Positions 17,081 through 26,874 of a DNA stretch of 50,836 nt are shown in pieces. The translations under genes and the position numbers were made by a program. This DNA is from Syntrophaceae bacterium UBA1062 (lineage in GTDB: Bacteria; Desulfobacterota; Desulfomonilia; UBA1062): positions 3,173-54,008 of the forward strand of contig DCDF01000099.1 in assembly GCA_002316295.1 (NCBI GenBank), written 5' to 3'. The notes under the pieces are model-generated. The model worked only from the letters and a program-made list of their open reading frames with translations. It was not told the origin of the DNA and did not search any database. Positions within the stretch are counted from its first letter, which is position 1; each line of letters begins with the position of its first letter.

Positions 17081-17098
17081 GTTAGTTGATTAACTAAT
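17081..17098. promoter_or_regulatory. Palindromic operator-like site 2 upstream of ald
   Basis: GTTAGTTGATTAACTAAT repeats the arms of the first site (GTTAGT, ACTAA). Start-to-start spacing is 50 bp, close to five helical turns, so two dimers would sit on the same face of the DNA. Between the sites, TTGATC on the minus strand could serve as a -35 element. The site may control ald alone or also the divergent metallo-beta-lactamase-fold gene about 410 bp away. Confidence 0.6.
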
Positions 17099-17508
17099 AA
17101 AAAACAAGCCGTTTTATTTGCCTCGTGGTCATCGAAATGAAGTCCGAGATTGCAGTCCTGGGAAAATCATGTGCTTTTCCCATACTATCGGAAAAAATTA
17201 TTATGTATTACTGTAAGCTCAGCATTTGATGATACAATCAAATCGAGAAGCGGCTCCCGGGGTGCGATATCGGCCGCTCGCATGTGCAGGCCGGCTCCCG
17301 GCAGCTTTCCGCCGAGAAAAACCTGTCCCGGGAATGGTTCGAGGAGCGAGGACCAGCTCTGAAACACCGGAGGCGGAAAGGCACCTGCACCACAAAGCCA
17401 AAGGCACATGGGGCCGCCTCTCTGCAGCGTCTGCAAAAGGGAGCGGGGCAGATCCGCAACGAGCTTTCAGGCGGTTTCCGGGAGCGAGCTCCAGGGAGGA
17501 TATGTGCA
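17099..17508. other. Intergenic region between ald operators and the metallo-beta-lactamase-fold gene
   Basis: About 410 bp with no supportable gene. The part next to the operators is AT-rich (around 17099-17220) and then becomes GC-rich. Several frames run through it, one of them in frame with the downstream gene from 17284, but none has a ribosome site or recognisable sequence. Confidence 0.5.
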
Positions 17509-18417
17509 ATGAGCGAGTTTTCGAGAGGTTGTATTTCGTTTGTCCGCGGGGGCAGGTATCCTCACTGTCACTCGGTGATCATTGACGACAGCGTTCGGGC
17601 AATCATCGATGCGGCAAGTGACCGGGAACGGCTCCTGGCCTTCGGCAGGGATCGCGCCGTCGATGTGATCGTTACGAGCCACGCCCATGAGGATCATTTC
17701 ATGTACAACTCGCTCTTCCCCGCCTCCCGGCTCTGGGTGCACGAGGCCGATGCACCGGCGTTTGCGAGCCTCCAGTATTTCATCGACCTGTTCCAGCCGG
17801 ACGAGGAGGAGATTGAGCTCTGGAAGGAGTACCTCACACGGGAGGCCAATTATGTCCCCCGGGAAGTCGACAGGATGCTCCACGATGACGACAGGCTCGA
17901 TTTCGGACGCACCGTCGGCCGCGTCATTCACACGCCCGGACACACCCCGGGGCACTGCTCTTTCTATTTCCCCGGCGAGGGAGTGCTCTATCTCGCAGAC
18001 TGGGATCTCGTGGAGGCTGGGCCTTACTACGGCGATCCCAATTCAGACTTGGACCAGACGATCACTTCTCTTGAGCGCCTGATGGAAATCAGGGCCGATG
18101 TCTATCTCACCGCCCACGGGAAAGGAATATTCGAAGCAGACCCTCGGATCATCGAAAAATATCTCGGCACGATATTCCTCCGGGAAGAAAGGCTGCTCGA
18201 TCTCCTGTCCAGGGGGCCGAAAACCCTCGACGAGATCACTGATCAGGGAATCATCTACGGCGGGGCAAAGAGCATCGGAGCATGGAATCTGGCCGTTTCC
18301 GAACGGAACATGATGCACAAGCACCTCCAGAAGCTCATGCGCCAGGGGCTGGTATGCCGGGAAAACGACAAATATCATGCGAACAGCAGCGGACTCTCCT
18401 CCTGCACGAGCGGGTGA
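17509..18417 (+). CDS. Metallo-beta-lactamase-fold hydrolase with C-terminal winged-helix-like region
   Basis: Zinc-dependent hydrolase of 302 aa; the ATG at 17509 follows AGGGAGGA. Metal motifs are SHAHEDH (His58, His60, Asp62, His63), HTPGHTPGHC, LADWD and TAHGKG. After the catalytic domain, about 65 residues (LLDLLSRGPKTLDEIT to HLQKLMRQGLVCRENDKY) resemble the winged-helix tail of LACTB2-type proteins. That tail often binds nucleic acid or shapes the active site. Relatives include lactonases, thioesterases and RNases, so the substrate is open. Divergent from ald, which hints at shared control by the palindromes. No signal peptide, so cytosolic. Confidence 0.87.
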   Translation: MSEFSRGCISFVRGGRYPHCHSVIIDDSVRAIIDAASDRERLLAFGRDRAVDVIVTSHAHEDHFMYNSLFPASRLWVHEADAPAFASLQYFIDLFQPDEEEIELWKEYLTREANYVPREVDRMLHDDDRLDFGRTVGRVIHTPGHTPGHCSFYFPGEGVLYLADWDLVEAGPYYGDPNSDLDQTITSLERLMEIRADVYLTAHGKGIFEADPRIIEKYLGTIFLREERLLDLLSRGPKTLDEITDQGIIYGGAKSIGAWNLAVSERNMMHKHLQKLMRQGLVCRENDKYHANSSGLSSCTSG

Positions 18418-18747
18418 GCCCTGTTTCAGATGGCCCGTCTTCTGGTGCGTTCACGGAATCACCCGTGCTGCGGATCCTTTCTGTGAGCGTGTTCCCCCGG
18501 CTGTGGATCACTATTGGGCCGGAAAGCTCCATCAGCTCCCGGTTTTCTCACGGAGATCCCGTGCCCGCGAGCGACCGGCGCTTCCGGTACACACTCGAAG
18601 GGACGGATATCTCATCGCCGCCGTCGAGTCCGGAAGCCTGTACACAAAGGACCATCCGCTCCGTCTCCGGTAAAACACCGCAGAACTCGATCACGCACCA
18701 TGGGCAGAGCAGGTCTGCCGTCGATCTCCCCTTGAGGGGGACGAGGG
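18418..18747. other. Intergenic, no gene seen
   Basis: A 330-bp convergent gap between the metallo-beta-lactamase-fold gene and the lipoprotein gene. Open frames here are shadows extending from the neighbours, without ribosome sites. No convincing terminator was found. Confidence 0.5.
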
Positions 18748-19932
18748 CTAACGGCCGTCCCACCCCGCGATACTTGCCCAGAGCCACCAGGCGGCATACG
18801 CCTTCAGATTGGCATTGAGGGGCTCGGAATGTGCAGAATAGCAGTCGTACCAGTCCCGGCCCTCCATGTGGGAGTTCTGCCATTCGCGTGCCCAGTTCGC
18901 GTCTCTGACGCCGTCGCCGTCGGAGTCGTAGTCGCAGGCGTCGTTGGGGAACCTGTCGCCGTAGTACACGCCGTCCGGATCATAGGTCTCTATGTCAGCG
19001 AAGTCGTAGAGAATCTTGCCGCCATCGATGCAATACCGCCGTATCTGCTCGTTTCTCAGGTGCAAGTTGCCGGTTAAGCCGGTGCCGTCGAGATGGCCGG
19101 TCATGTAGACGAACTGCACGTCGGGATACTCGTTTTCCAGGGCATCCATGAGGCCCAGGTAGGTATCGATGTCCGACTGGGTTGCATCGGAAACCTGACC
19201 GCACCATGACCACATGACCACGTTCACCTCCGGATGCTCGTCCAGGTATGCCCGGGTTGCATTCGCCCATGCGGTACGGCTTGGATTGCCGAGATCCTCC
19301 GCCCCGGCAAAGGGCGTATCGCGCAGCTCGAGTGCGCCGCCGGCTCCGCTGGCGTTGAAGGCATACGTGCTTCCCTTGAACTCCGCCAGTGCGGACATGC
19401 CGCTGATGATCTGGCTTCCGTGCGAAGTATGCCCGTAGGCGATGCACAGGCTTTCCCTGGCAGCATTGATCCAGTCTTCCGGGATAGCATTCAGATCGGT
19501 GCAGGTGTGATCGACCACCAAGGCCGAAGAGAGTGGGGGCAGTTCGGGCACAGTCGGGCTTTCGGTCACAGTCAGGATCGTCGAGGCCGAAACGCCGCCC
19601 CTGGTCGCGGTGATCGTGGTCTCCCCCAGTGCATGGGCTGTGGCAAGCCCTGAATCACTGATCGTAGCGACGTTTTCGTCCGACGAGGTCCATACGACCA
19701 AGCTCAGATGGGTCGAGGATCTGTCCGAATAGGTGCCCACGGCGGTGAACTGCCTCGTCTGCCCCACCCTGATGCTCGGGTTCTGCGGGGTGATAGCCAG
19801 AGAGGACAGGCTCGCCCCTTGGGCCTGAGGGTTGTGGTTGTCGCTGTCATCGCTGCTGCACGCCGAGAGGAGAGCCATGAGAGAGAAAAGAACGGCTGTT
19901 TTGATAGATCGAGATCGGGATATGTACGTCAT
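18748..19932 (-). CDS. Lipoprotein with bacterial Ig-like (Big2) domain and a large uncharacterised domain
   Basis: Exported lipoprotein of 394 aa from the ATG at 19932 (a GTG lies one codon earlier; both follow GGAGGAGG). The signal peptide ends in the lipobox LLSACSS. Residues about 40-125 form a Big2 domain (SLAITPQNPSIRVGQTRQFTA, then TYSDRSST, VATISDSGLATA, GETTITAT). The remaining 250 residues (from VVDHTCTDLNAIPEDW) carry YGHTSHGSQII, VVMWSWCG and VYMTGHLDGTG. They resemble an SGNH-hydrolase-like uncharacterised domain seen in Geobacter-type secreted proteins, though I cannot confirm a catalytic triad. Acidic residues near DYDSDGDGVRD could bind calcium. It is probably surface- or periplasm-anchored and not linked to its neighbours by an operon. 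Confidence 0.75.
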   Translation of the reverse strand: MTYISRSRSIKTAVLFSLMALLSACSSDDSDNHNPQAQGASLSSLAITPQNPSIRVGQTRQFTAVGTYSDRSSTHLSLVVWTSSDENVATISDSGLATAHALGETTITATRGGVSASTILTVTESPTVPELPPLSSALVVDHTCTDLNAIPEDWINAARESLCIAYGHTSHGSQIISGMSALAEFKGSTYAFNASGAGGALELRDTPFAGAEDLGNPSRTAWANATRAYLDEHPEVNVVMWSWCGQVSDATQSDIDTYLGLMDALENEYPDVQFVYMTGHLDGTGLTGNLHLRNEQIRRYCIDGGKILYDFADIETYDPDGVYYGDRFPNDACDYDSDGDGVRDANWAREWQNSHMEGRDWYDCYSAHSEPLNANLKAYAAWWLWASIAGWDGR

Positions 19933-20136
19933 CACGAAACCTCCTCCAGTAAGCTACATACTAAGCCTGTGATTTCCCCATCTCAAGAAGGCATGAACAC
20001 CGCCTGAAAGGAGAGGAACAAAAGACGCTGCTTTCTCGCGAACGAAAAGGCGTGACAGACCGGGAGGGGCTTCCGGAATATCCGGTCTCTACGCGGCTGA
20101 AGACGGCCTGCCGGCTTTCGGCGCTTCCTCCCCCTC

Positions 20137-20165
20137 TTCCGCCGGGAAGCTTTGCTCCGGCGGAA
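20137..20165. other. Hairpin downstream of the GYD gene
   Basis: Perfect 9-bp inverted repeat TTCCGCCGG / CCGGCGGAA with an 11-base loop, lying 44 bp beyond the stop of the GYD gene. No T-run follows on either strand, so it is at best a weak or factor-assisted terminator. Confidence 0.35.
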
Positions 20166-20208
20166 AATCCCTGCGCGAATGTTTCGCCCGGGCCTGAAGA
20201 GAGGCGTT

Positions 20209-20496
20209 TCAGAGCATGTCGAGGAATTCGTGCCACGGGGTGGCGAAGAGCGTCTCGGTGGTGGAGTTGCCGAAGGCGCGGATGATCATGGCCGCCTTTT
20301 CCACCTGCTTCGGGTTGTCCGACTCCACGATGTCCACCACATCAAAGCGCCCCAGCACGGCAAAGCTCTTCTGCCAGTGGACATCAGGACATTCCTGCTT
20401 GATCCTGTTTGAGACCTTGTCCGCCATTTCCCGGTAGATCTTCGGGTCCTTCAGCGCATCCGGGGATAACCGGCTCAGGATTATGTAGGTCTGCAT
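20209..20496 (-). CDS. GYD-domain protein
   Basis: Small cytosolic protein of 95 aa matching the GYD family (dimeric alpha-beta barrel fold, function unknown). It starts MQTYIILSRLSPDALKD at the ATG at 20496, which follows AAGGAGGTGTTCC; the longer upstream frame has no such site. The family core is SFAVLGRFDVVDIVESDNPKQ, with FGRYD replaced by LGRFD, and FGNSTTETLFATP near the end. Length is normal for the family. No operon partner is evident. Confidence 0.85.
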   Translation of the reverse strand: MQTYIILSRLSPDALKDPKIYREMADKVSNRIKQECPDVHWQKSFAVLGRFDVVDIVESDNPKQVEKAAMIIRAFGNSTTETLFATPWHEFLDML

Positions 20497-20657
20497 GGAA
20501 CACCTCCTTGGCTTTCTCCCGGAGTTGTACGGCCGCGAGCTCACGGGCTCGGGCAAGGCTGCTCGGCGATAATACGAGACAGCGTCTCTTTTGGTCTTCC
20601 GGCGATACCGGGTCTGAAGGTATTTAATTAACGCGGCGCAGCGGAAAATCAACCGGC

Positions 20658-20689
20658 GCGGCTTCACGCTGCGGAGCGTGTGAAGCCGC
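20658..20689 (-). terminator. Strong hairpin terminator after the protease/micro-protein pair
   Basis: Minus-strand GCGGCTTCACACGCT pairs with AGCGTGAAGCCGC around a four-base loop (13 bp with a two-base bulge) and is followed by TTGATTTTC. It lies 18 bp past the stop of the 37-residue peptide. Confidence 0.6.
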
Positions 20690-20706
20690 CGAGCATCACC
20701 GGCCGC

Positions 20707-20820
20707 TCAGGCCGCAACAGGTGTGAGAATCAGAACGATCGCCGAGACGAGTCCGAACGCAAAGCCGGCAACGTAGGCGTCCCGCAGGATTTCCAGCGGA
20801 TTTCCCGACAGGCGGGTCAC
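20707..20820 (-). CDS. 37-residue membrane micro-protein, translationally coupled to the Clp-fold protease
   Basis: Its GTG start (20818-20820) overlaps the TGA stop of the protease gene as GTGA, the arrangement of translational coupling. The product begins VTRLSGNPLEILRDAY and ends in one hydrophobic helix (FAFGLVSAIVLILTPVAA), so it should be an inner-membrane peptide. A strong hairpin terminator follows 18 bp after its stop, which places it in the same transcript. No family is recognised. It could be a regulatory or assembly partner for the membrane-anchored protease. The overlap, terminator and membrane helix together support it despite its size. Confidence 0.55.
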   Translation of the reverse strand: MTRLSGNPLEILRDAYVAGFAFGLVSAIVLILTPVAA

Positions 20821-21659
20821 CGGTCCTTCCGCTTGTCCTGTCCGTCTCTCTTGTACGGCACGGGGATATACTGAACCGACGGCCGCTGCCGGTCAGGCTG
20901 GAGGAACAGCTCCATGAGCCGGTAGATATCCTCCGGTATGTGCTCGGTCACGTTGATTCCCAGTCTCTTCGCCTCCTCGATAAAGATCGGATGGTCGTGA
21001 GTCCGCATGCCTTCGGTGAGGAACGCTGCGATTCTTTTCACATCGGCCGGGCTCTGCCTGTCTTCAAGGATTGTCTCTACGAACTCCTTTATCTGGTCCA
21101 GTGCCTTGTGCGAGATATCGGCCATGATAAAGGTTTCGTCATCGATGTCCTTAGGCTCCTTCTTCCCAACGGCATTCATGATTGAGACGGCGGGATACTT
21201 ACCGACCTGGGGGTCCACCGAACCCAGGACGGCGTTGCCGTCCATGACCACCTCGTCGGCTGCAAGGCACAAGAGCGTCCCGCCGGACATGGCGTAGTGC
21301 GGCACGAATATCGTGACCTTTGCCTTATGCCGCTTCAGGGCCATGGCGATCTGCTCGGAGGAGAGCACGAGCCCGCCGGGCGTATGGACGATCACGTCGA
21401 TGGGCATGTCTTCCGGGGTGAATCTGATAGCCCGCAGGACCTCCTCTGAATCGCTGATGTCGATGAACTTCATGAGCGGTATCCCGAAGAGCCTCATGGT
21501 TTCCTGCCGGTGGATCAGGGTGATGACTCGGGACTTGCGTGATTTCTCGATGGCCCTGATGAGCCTCATCCGCCTGACCTGGATCATCTTCTGCTGGATC
21601 ACGGGGATCAGGACAGCTGCGATGAGCAGCAGCCACAGTATGTTCCACAGATCGTTCAT
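20817..21659 (-). CDS. Membrane-anchored Clp-fold serine protease, SDH (DUF114/SppA-like) family
   Basis: Predicted ClpP-class serine protease of 280 aa. The ATG at 21659 follows GGGGAGGAAGG; the upstream frame to 21869 lacks a site. One N-terminal membrane helix (about residues 3-22, NILWLLLIAAVLIPVI) precedes a cytosolic crotonase-like domain with PIDVIVHTPGG (oxyanion region), PHYAMSGGTLLCLAAD (probable nucleophile Ser in MSGG) and GSVDPQVGKYP. The C-terminal part is charged and ends KDGQDKRKDR-like. Members of this family are thought to act in membrane protein quality control; natural substrates are mostly unknown. It is coupled to the 37-residue peptide by a GTGA overlap. Confidence 0.88.
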   Translation of the reverse strand: MNDLWNILWLLLIAAVLIPVIQQKMIQVRRMRLIRAIEKSRKSRVITLIHRQETMRLFGIPLMKFIDISDSEEVLRAIRFTPEDMPIDVIVHTPGGLVLSSEQIAMALKRHKAKVTIFVPHYAMSGGTLLCLAADEVVMDGNAVLGSVDPQVGKYPAVSIMNAVGKKEPKDIDDETFIMADISHKALDQIKEFVETILEDRQSPADVKRIAAFLTEGMRTHDHPIFIEEAKRLGINVTEHIPEDIYRLMELFLQPDRQRPSVQYIPVPYKRDGQDKRKDR

Positions 21660-21893
21660 GCGCGCCTTCCTCCCCGCTCCATCGGTTTTATCCGCCGGCC
21701 AGACGAGAGGTGTTTTCAGCGCCAGCCTGCCGTATGACAGACACGTGCTTCGGAGGCTCAGGCGGCCCTGGCCTCCGGTCGATGATGCGCGGCGCACCAT
21801 CTGCAGATGATCGCCGGCTGTAGGTAATGATAAGCCGTGCTGATCAGTTGACCAGAGAATCCGGGGCAAGCGGATTTTGAAGCCGGAGCGAGG

Positions 21894-23101
21894 TCACTCG
21901 TGCCGCAGGGCCTCGATCGGGTCCATACGCGCCGCCTGCCGGGCCGGGAAAAACCCGAAGACCACACCGACCGTGGCGGAAAAAAGAAAGGCCACGGCTA
22001 TGATGCCGGGGTTGAGCACGAAGGGGACCATGAGCAGGTGAGCGCCCAGAGCCGCAGCCGAGAGCCCCAGGATAATCCCGAACACCCCGCCTAATGACGA
22101 GAGCACCACGGCCTCGATGAGAAACTGCATGAGCACCTCTCGCTCGAGCGCCCCTATGGCCAGGCGAGTGCCGATCTCCCTGGTGCGCTCCGTGACCGAG
22201 ACCAGCATGATGTTCATGATTCCGATTCCGCCCACGAGCAGGCTCACCGCCGCCACTGCACCCAGAAGCGCGGTAAGCACCCGGGTGGTGCTCGTGAGTG
22301 TGCTCACGATCTCCTGCATGTCGCGCACGTGGAAGTCGTCGTCTTTGTCCGGTGCGATCTTTCGCCTTTCGCGCATCAGCCGCTCGATATCTTCTCTCAC
22401 CGCCTGGGTGGATACGCCGTCCGAGGCGGAAACCATGACCGCCTCCACGTCTGTGCTGCCCATGATGCGCCGCTGCAGGGTCTTCAGCGGCACCAGAACC
22501 ATATCGTCCTGATCCTGTCCGAAGCTCGACTGCCCCTTTGACGCCAGCACGCCCACCACCTGGCAGGAAAGTCTGTCGAGCCGAATGAAGGCGCCCAGAG
22601 GATCCTGGTCGCCGAAAAGCTCTCTGACAACAGTGGAGCCCAGGATGCATACCGCCCTGCCCGAATGGAGCTCTCCTTCGGTGAAGACGCGGCCCTCTGA
22701 CAGCTGCCAGTCGCGGACAGCCAGATAATCGTTCGTGCTGCCCATGACCGATGTGGCCCAGTTCCGGTTCCCGTAAATGGCCTGCGCGGCCTGGTCCGAT
22801 ATGGGGGCAACGGCCTCCAGGCCGTAGATCTCCCGCTCGATGGCGTGAACGTCCGCGATCTTGAACCTCTCGGCGGCGATCCTCACTCCGCCCGGCCCGC
22901 GGAATCCCTGGCCGGGCCTTATCTGAAGCATATTGCTGCCCAGGCTCGATATGTCGGCCCTCACCTGCTCGGTAGCCCCGTCTCCCAGGGTGACCATGGT
23001 GATGACGGCGGCCACGCCGATCACGATGCCCAGAATAGTCAGAAACGACCGGAGGACATTGCGCCGGATGGCCCTCAGAGCGAGAACGACGGTCTCCCAG
23101 A

Positions 23102-23105
<4 letters not shown>
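21894..23105 (-). CDS. MacB/FtsX-type ABC transporter permease
   Basis: Inner-membrane subunit of a tripartite exporter, 403 aa. Topology is standard: one N-terminal membrane helix (NVLRSFLTILGIVIGVAAVI), a periplasmic MacB-core domain of about 230 residues, and three C-terminal helices starting near VLTALLGAVAAVSLLVGG. It carries the family motifs GGIGIMNIMLVSVTERTREIG and ARMDPIEALRHE. Unlike E. coli MacB, the ATPase is a separate protein. The ATG at 23105 overlaps the ATPase stop as ATGA. With the ATPase, adaptor and TolC-like genes it makes a full MacAB-TolC-like system for exporting peptides, lipids or small molecules. Confidence 0.94.
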
Positions 23106-23829
<724 letters not shown>

Positions 23830-23833
<4 letters not shown>

Positions 23834-25125
23834 TTCTTCCCGATCACAGTGCCCACGATGACCTCCATCCCCGGCTCGATCCCGCGGATGATCTCGGTCA
23901 TAATGCCGTCCGTGGCCCCGGCGGTGACCGTAACGGAAACGGGCGAACCGTTCTCGAGTATCCATATCTTCTGTTCCGCCGCCCCGGAGGCGTCGACGAC
24001 TGCTTTCTGGGGTCCTCTCCCGGAGCGCCTGGGAGGACGGGGCATGAGCTTGCTCAACATGCTGCCTTTCTCTGCTCCTTCCTCGACGGCCGTGCGGGGC
24101 GTGAACCTCAGGGCGCTGTTTGGCACCAGGACCGCGTTCTCGACCCTGTTCACCGTAATGTCCGCCGTGGCGGTCATGCCGGGCCGCAGGAGAAGCTCCG
24201 AGTTGTCCACCCTGAGCACAGTCTCGTAGGTAACCACGCCCCCTTCCGACTTCGCGCTGTAGCGGACCTGGATGATCTCGGCGGGAAAGGAGCGGCCGGG
24301 GTAGGCATCGACTGAAAAGACAGCCTTCTGTCCCGGCTCGACCTTGCTCACATCCGCCTCGTCAAGGTCCACGTGTAGCTCCATAAGGGCGAGGTCCTCC
24401 GCCAGGGTGAACAGCACCGGGGCCTGCAGTGAGGCGGCAACGGTCTGCCCCGGCTCCACGCTCCGGGAGAGCACAACACCGTTGATGGGGGAAAGAATCA
24501 GGGCCTTGGAGAGATCGGTCCGGTTGGCCTCCAATGTCGCCCGTGCCTGGGAGGCCTGTGCCCTTGCCGCCGCTTCTTCGGCCCTGGCCCGGGCGAGGGC
24601 GGCTTCTGCGGCATCCAGTTCCCTGGCGGACGGCACCTTGCCGCCGGTGAGATCGTGGGCCTGCTTCATCCGGGAGAACTCAACCTCGGCCTCTCTCATG
24701 GTCGCCTTCGCCAGGGCGATCTTCGCCTCCGCGGACTCGAGGGCGGCGGACGATTTCCGGATCTCGGCCTCGAGCAGAGAGGTGTCCAGACATGCCAGGA
24801 CCTGCCCGACCTTCACCTGATCGTTATAGTCCACATTGACGCTCCGGACGATTCCGGACCGCTCGCTCCCCACATCCACCTGGTTCGTCGGATGAAGATT
24901 TCCGGTGGCGCTCACCGTTATCGTGAGATCCCCCCGCTGCGCCTTCTGAACCCGATACGTGACAGCCTCCCCGTCTCCATAAAAGCCCCATATGAAGACC
25001 GCCAGCACGACGGCAAGGACCAGAGAGCCCCAGCCGAGCCGCCGGCCCATCGTTTTCCAGCCGCCGGGTCCGCTGCCCAGAACGCCCGCGGTATCGGTTT
25101 CAGTTTGTGTGTCTTCCTTCATCAT
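23830..25125 (-). CDS. MacA-like periplasmic adaptor of the tripartite ABC exporter
   Basis: Membrane-fusion protein of 431 aa starting MMKEDTQTETD at 25125, an ATG overlapping the TolC-like gene's stop as ATGA. A cytosolic tail precedes one membrane helix (about residues 32-50, LVLAVVLAVFIWGFY). Then come the lipoyl halves (ATGNLHPTNQVDVGSE... and LILSPINGVVLSRSV), a long Ala/Glu/Arg-rich helical hairpin between them, and the beta-barrel (DLDEADVSKVEPGQ). A Pro/Arg-rich insertion (MPRPPRRSGRGP) interrupts the membrane-proximal domain and is unusual. It links the MacB-like pump to the outer-membrane channel. Confidence 0.93.
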
Positions 25126-26588
25126 TCCTCTCCTGGAGATTTTTCTGCTGTTTCGTATGCCTGCCACCCGCCGCCGAGCGCCTTGTACAGTCTCACGAGA
25201 TTAGACGCTGCCGTGCCGCTGCTCTGGGCGAGCTCGTCCTGCGCCGAAAGGAGAGACCGCTGGGCGTCGAGCAGGGTAGTGAAGCCGATCAGCCCGGAGC
25301 GGTACTGATACTCTGCCAGCTCCGCCGCTTCCCGAGCGGCGTCCGCAGCCTCCCGAAGGGATCTGAGCCGCATCTGCTCCTGCCCGTAGGCGGTCAGGAT
25401 GTTTTCCACTTCTTCGAGCGCTGTCAGAACCGATGATTCGTACCGGATGAGCGCCTGCTCCTGCAGCGCTGATCGGGCCTCTATGTTGGCACGGATCGAG
25501 CCTGCGGAGAAAACCGGCAGCGTGATGCGGGGGCCGTATCCGAAGGTTCTGCTGCCGGCCGTGATCAGATCGCCCGAAGAAAGGGCGCTGTAGCCGATGG
25601 ATCCGCCCAGAGAGATCCTGGGGTAGAGATCGGCCTTGGCCACGCCCACCCGGGCGCTCTGGGCCGCGAGCTCGCGCTCGGCCCTCCGGATATCCGGCCT
25701 GCGTCTCAGGACGTCGGCAGGGGCGTCGACAGACACATCCAGTGGAACCACCGGTATGGGCCGGTGTTCGTCGAGCTCTCCGTGAACGGCACCCGGCTGC
25801 TCTCCCAAAAGCACAGCAAGCCTGTTCTTCGCTTCATTGGCGGATGCGCGCAGAGACGGCAGCCTGGAACGGGTGCCCGCAAGGTTGGTGAGGGCCCGCT
25901 GGAGGGAGAGCTCGTCGCTCAGGCCCGCCTTCCGGAGCGACTCCTCCAGCAGATATGTCTCCTGCTGGAGAACGAGGTTCTTCTCCGCGGCATCCAGCCG
26001 CGCCTGGAAGGTGCGCAGCTCAAAATAGTTCAGTGCCACCTCGGCGGTCAGGGACACCAGGGTGTCGTTCAGCTCTTCCCGTACAGCCTGAAGATCCGCT
26101 TCCGATGCCTCGATGGACCGGCGGACACCGCCGAACAGGTCGATTTCCCATGACGCGTCAAACCCGGCGGAATAGAGAGTCCTCGTTGATCCGCCGCCGG
26201 AATCGCCGCTTCCGCGACTTCTCTGGAGGGAGCCCGACAGATCGAGAGTCGGGAACAGACCTGCTCCGGCCGCCGCTCTTCTGGCACGCGCCTCTCGCAC
26301 TCTGGACGATGCCTCCTTCAGATCGAGGTTTCCCTGCACCGCCCGCTCTATCAGTGCGGCCAAAACCGGATCATGGAAGGACTTCCACCACTGTGCGAGC
26401 TCTTCCGGATTCGCGCGGCCGGGACTCAGGCCCTCTTCGAGCCCGGCATTCCACATCGGCGCGGCAGCGGTTTCCGGAGCGGTGTAATCGGGGCCCACCG
26501 CCGCGCAGCCGGCAAAGAGCACAAGAGCCGGCGCCGCGAGGAGATATGCCCGTGCCCTCCGGATCCATTTCCTGTCTTTCCAAGCCAT
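25122..26588 (-). CDS. NodT-family TolC-like outer-membrane efflux lipoprotein
   Basis: Outer-membrane channel of the exporter, 488 aa from the ATG at 26588 behind AGGA; an ATG at 26609 is an alternative. The signal peptide ends in the lipobox LFAGCAAVGPDY, the hallmark start of this family. Two TolC-repeat halves follow, with coiled-coil runs, LFGGVRRSIEASEADLQA, and VLRRRPDIRRAERELAA, LLDAQRSLLSAQDELA. First gene of the four-gene operon; the overlap with the adaptor gene implies coupled expression. An AraC-type regulator lies 286 bp upstream in the same direction. Confidence 0.94.
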   Translation of the reverse strand: MAWKDRKWIRRARAYLLAAPALVLFAGCAAVGPDYTAPETAAAPMWNAGLEEGLSPGRANPEELAQWWKSFHDPVLAALIERAVQGNLDLKEASSRVREARARRAAAGAGLFPTLDLSGSLQRSRGSGDSGGGSTRTLYSAGFDASWEIDLFGGVRRSIEASEADLQAVREELNDTLVSLTAEVALNYFELRTFQARLDAAEKNLVLQQETYLLEESLRKAGLSDELSLQRALTNLAGTRSRLPSLRASANEAKNRLAVLLGEQPGAVHGELDEHRPIPVVPLDVSVDAPADVLRRRPDIRRAERELAAQSARVGVAKADLYPRISLGGSIGYSALSSGDLITAGSRTFGYGPRITLPVFSAGSIRANIEARSALQEQALIRYESSVLTALEEVENILTAYGQEQMRLRSLREAADAAREAAELAEYQYRSGLIGFTTLLDAQRSLLSAQDELAQSSGTAASNLVRLYKALGGGWQAYETAEKSPGEE

Positions 26589-26874
26589 GTATATTCCTGT
26601 CCGCATCATGCTTCAGGGCAGCCCGAAGAACACCGGGTGCAGATGCAGCGCATGGTGCACTGACGGGATCCCCCTGTTGCACACCGCATGCAGAGGTTTG
26701 AGCGCCCTGTACGTCCCTGCGGCACAAGCCCGTGCAAGGCCTGATCCAAAGCCGTTTTCTCGGCAGAAATATCCATCTGTCCTCCTTGCCTTTCCCGTTA
26801 TGACGAAGCAGGCTTCCCGATAGTCTACAAACAGAGAACCGCGGCCTCCGTGTGCGACCCGGAACTCCGGGATA

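Noticed and set aside
18282..18818. Open frame of 178 codons after the metallo-beta-lactamase-fold gene
   Set aside because: It starts inside that gene and runs into the lipoprotein gene antisense; no ribosome site.
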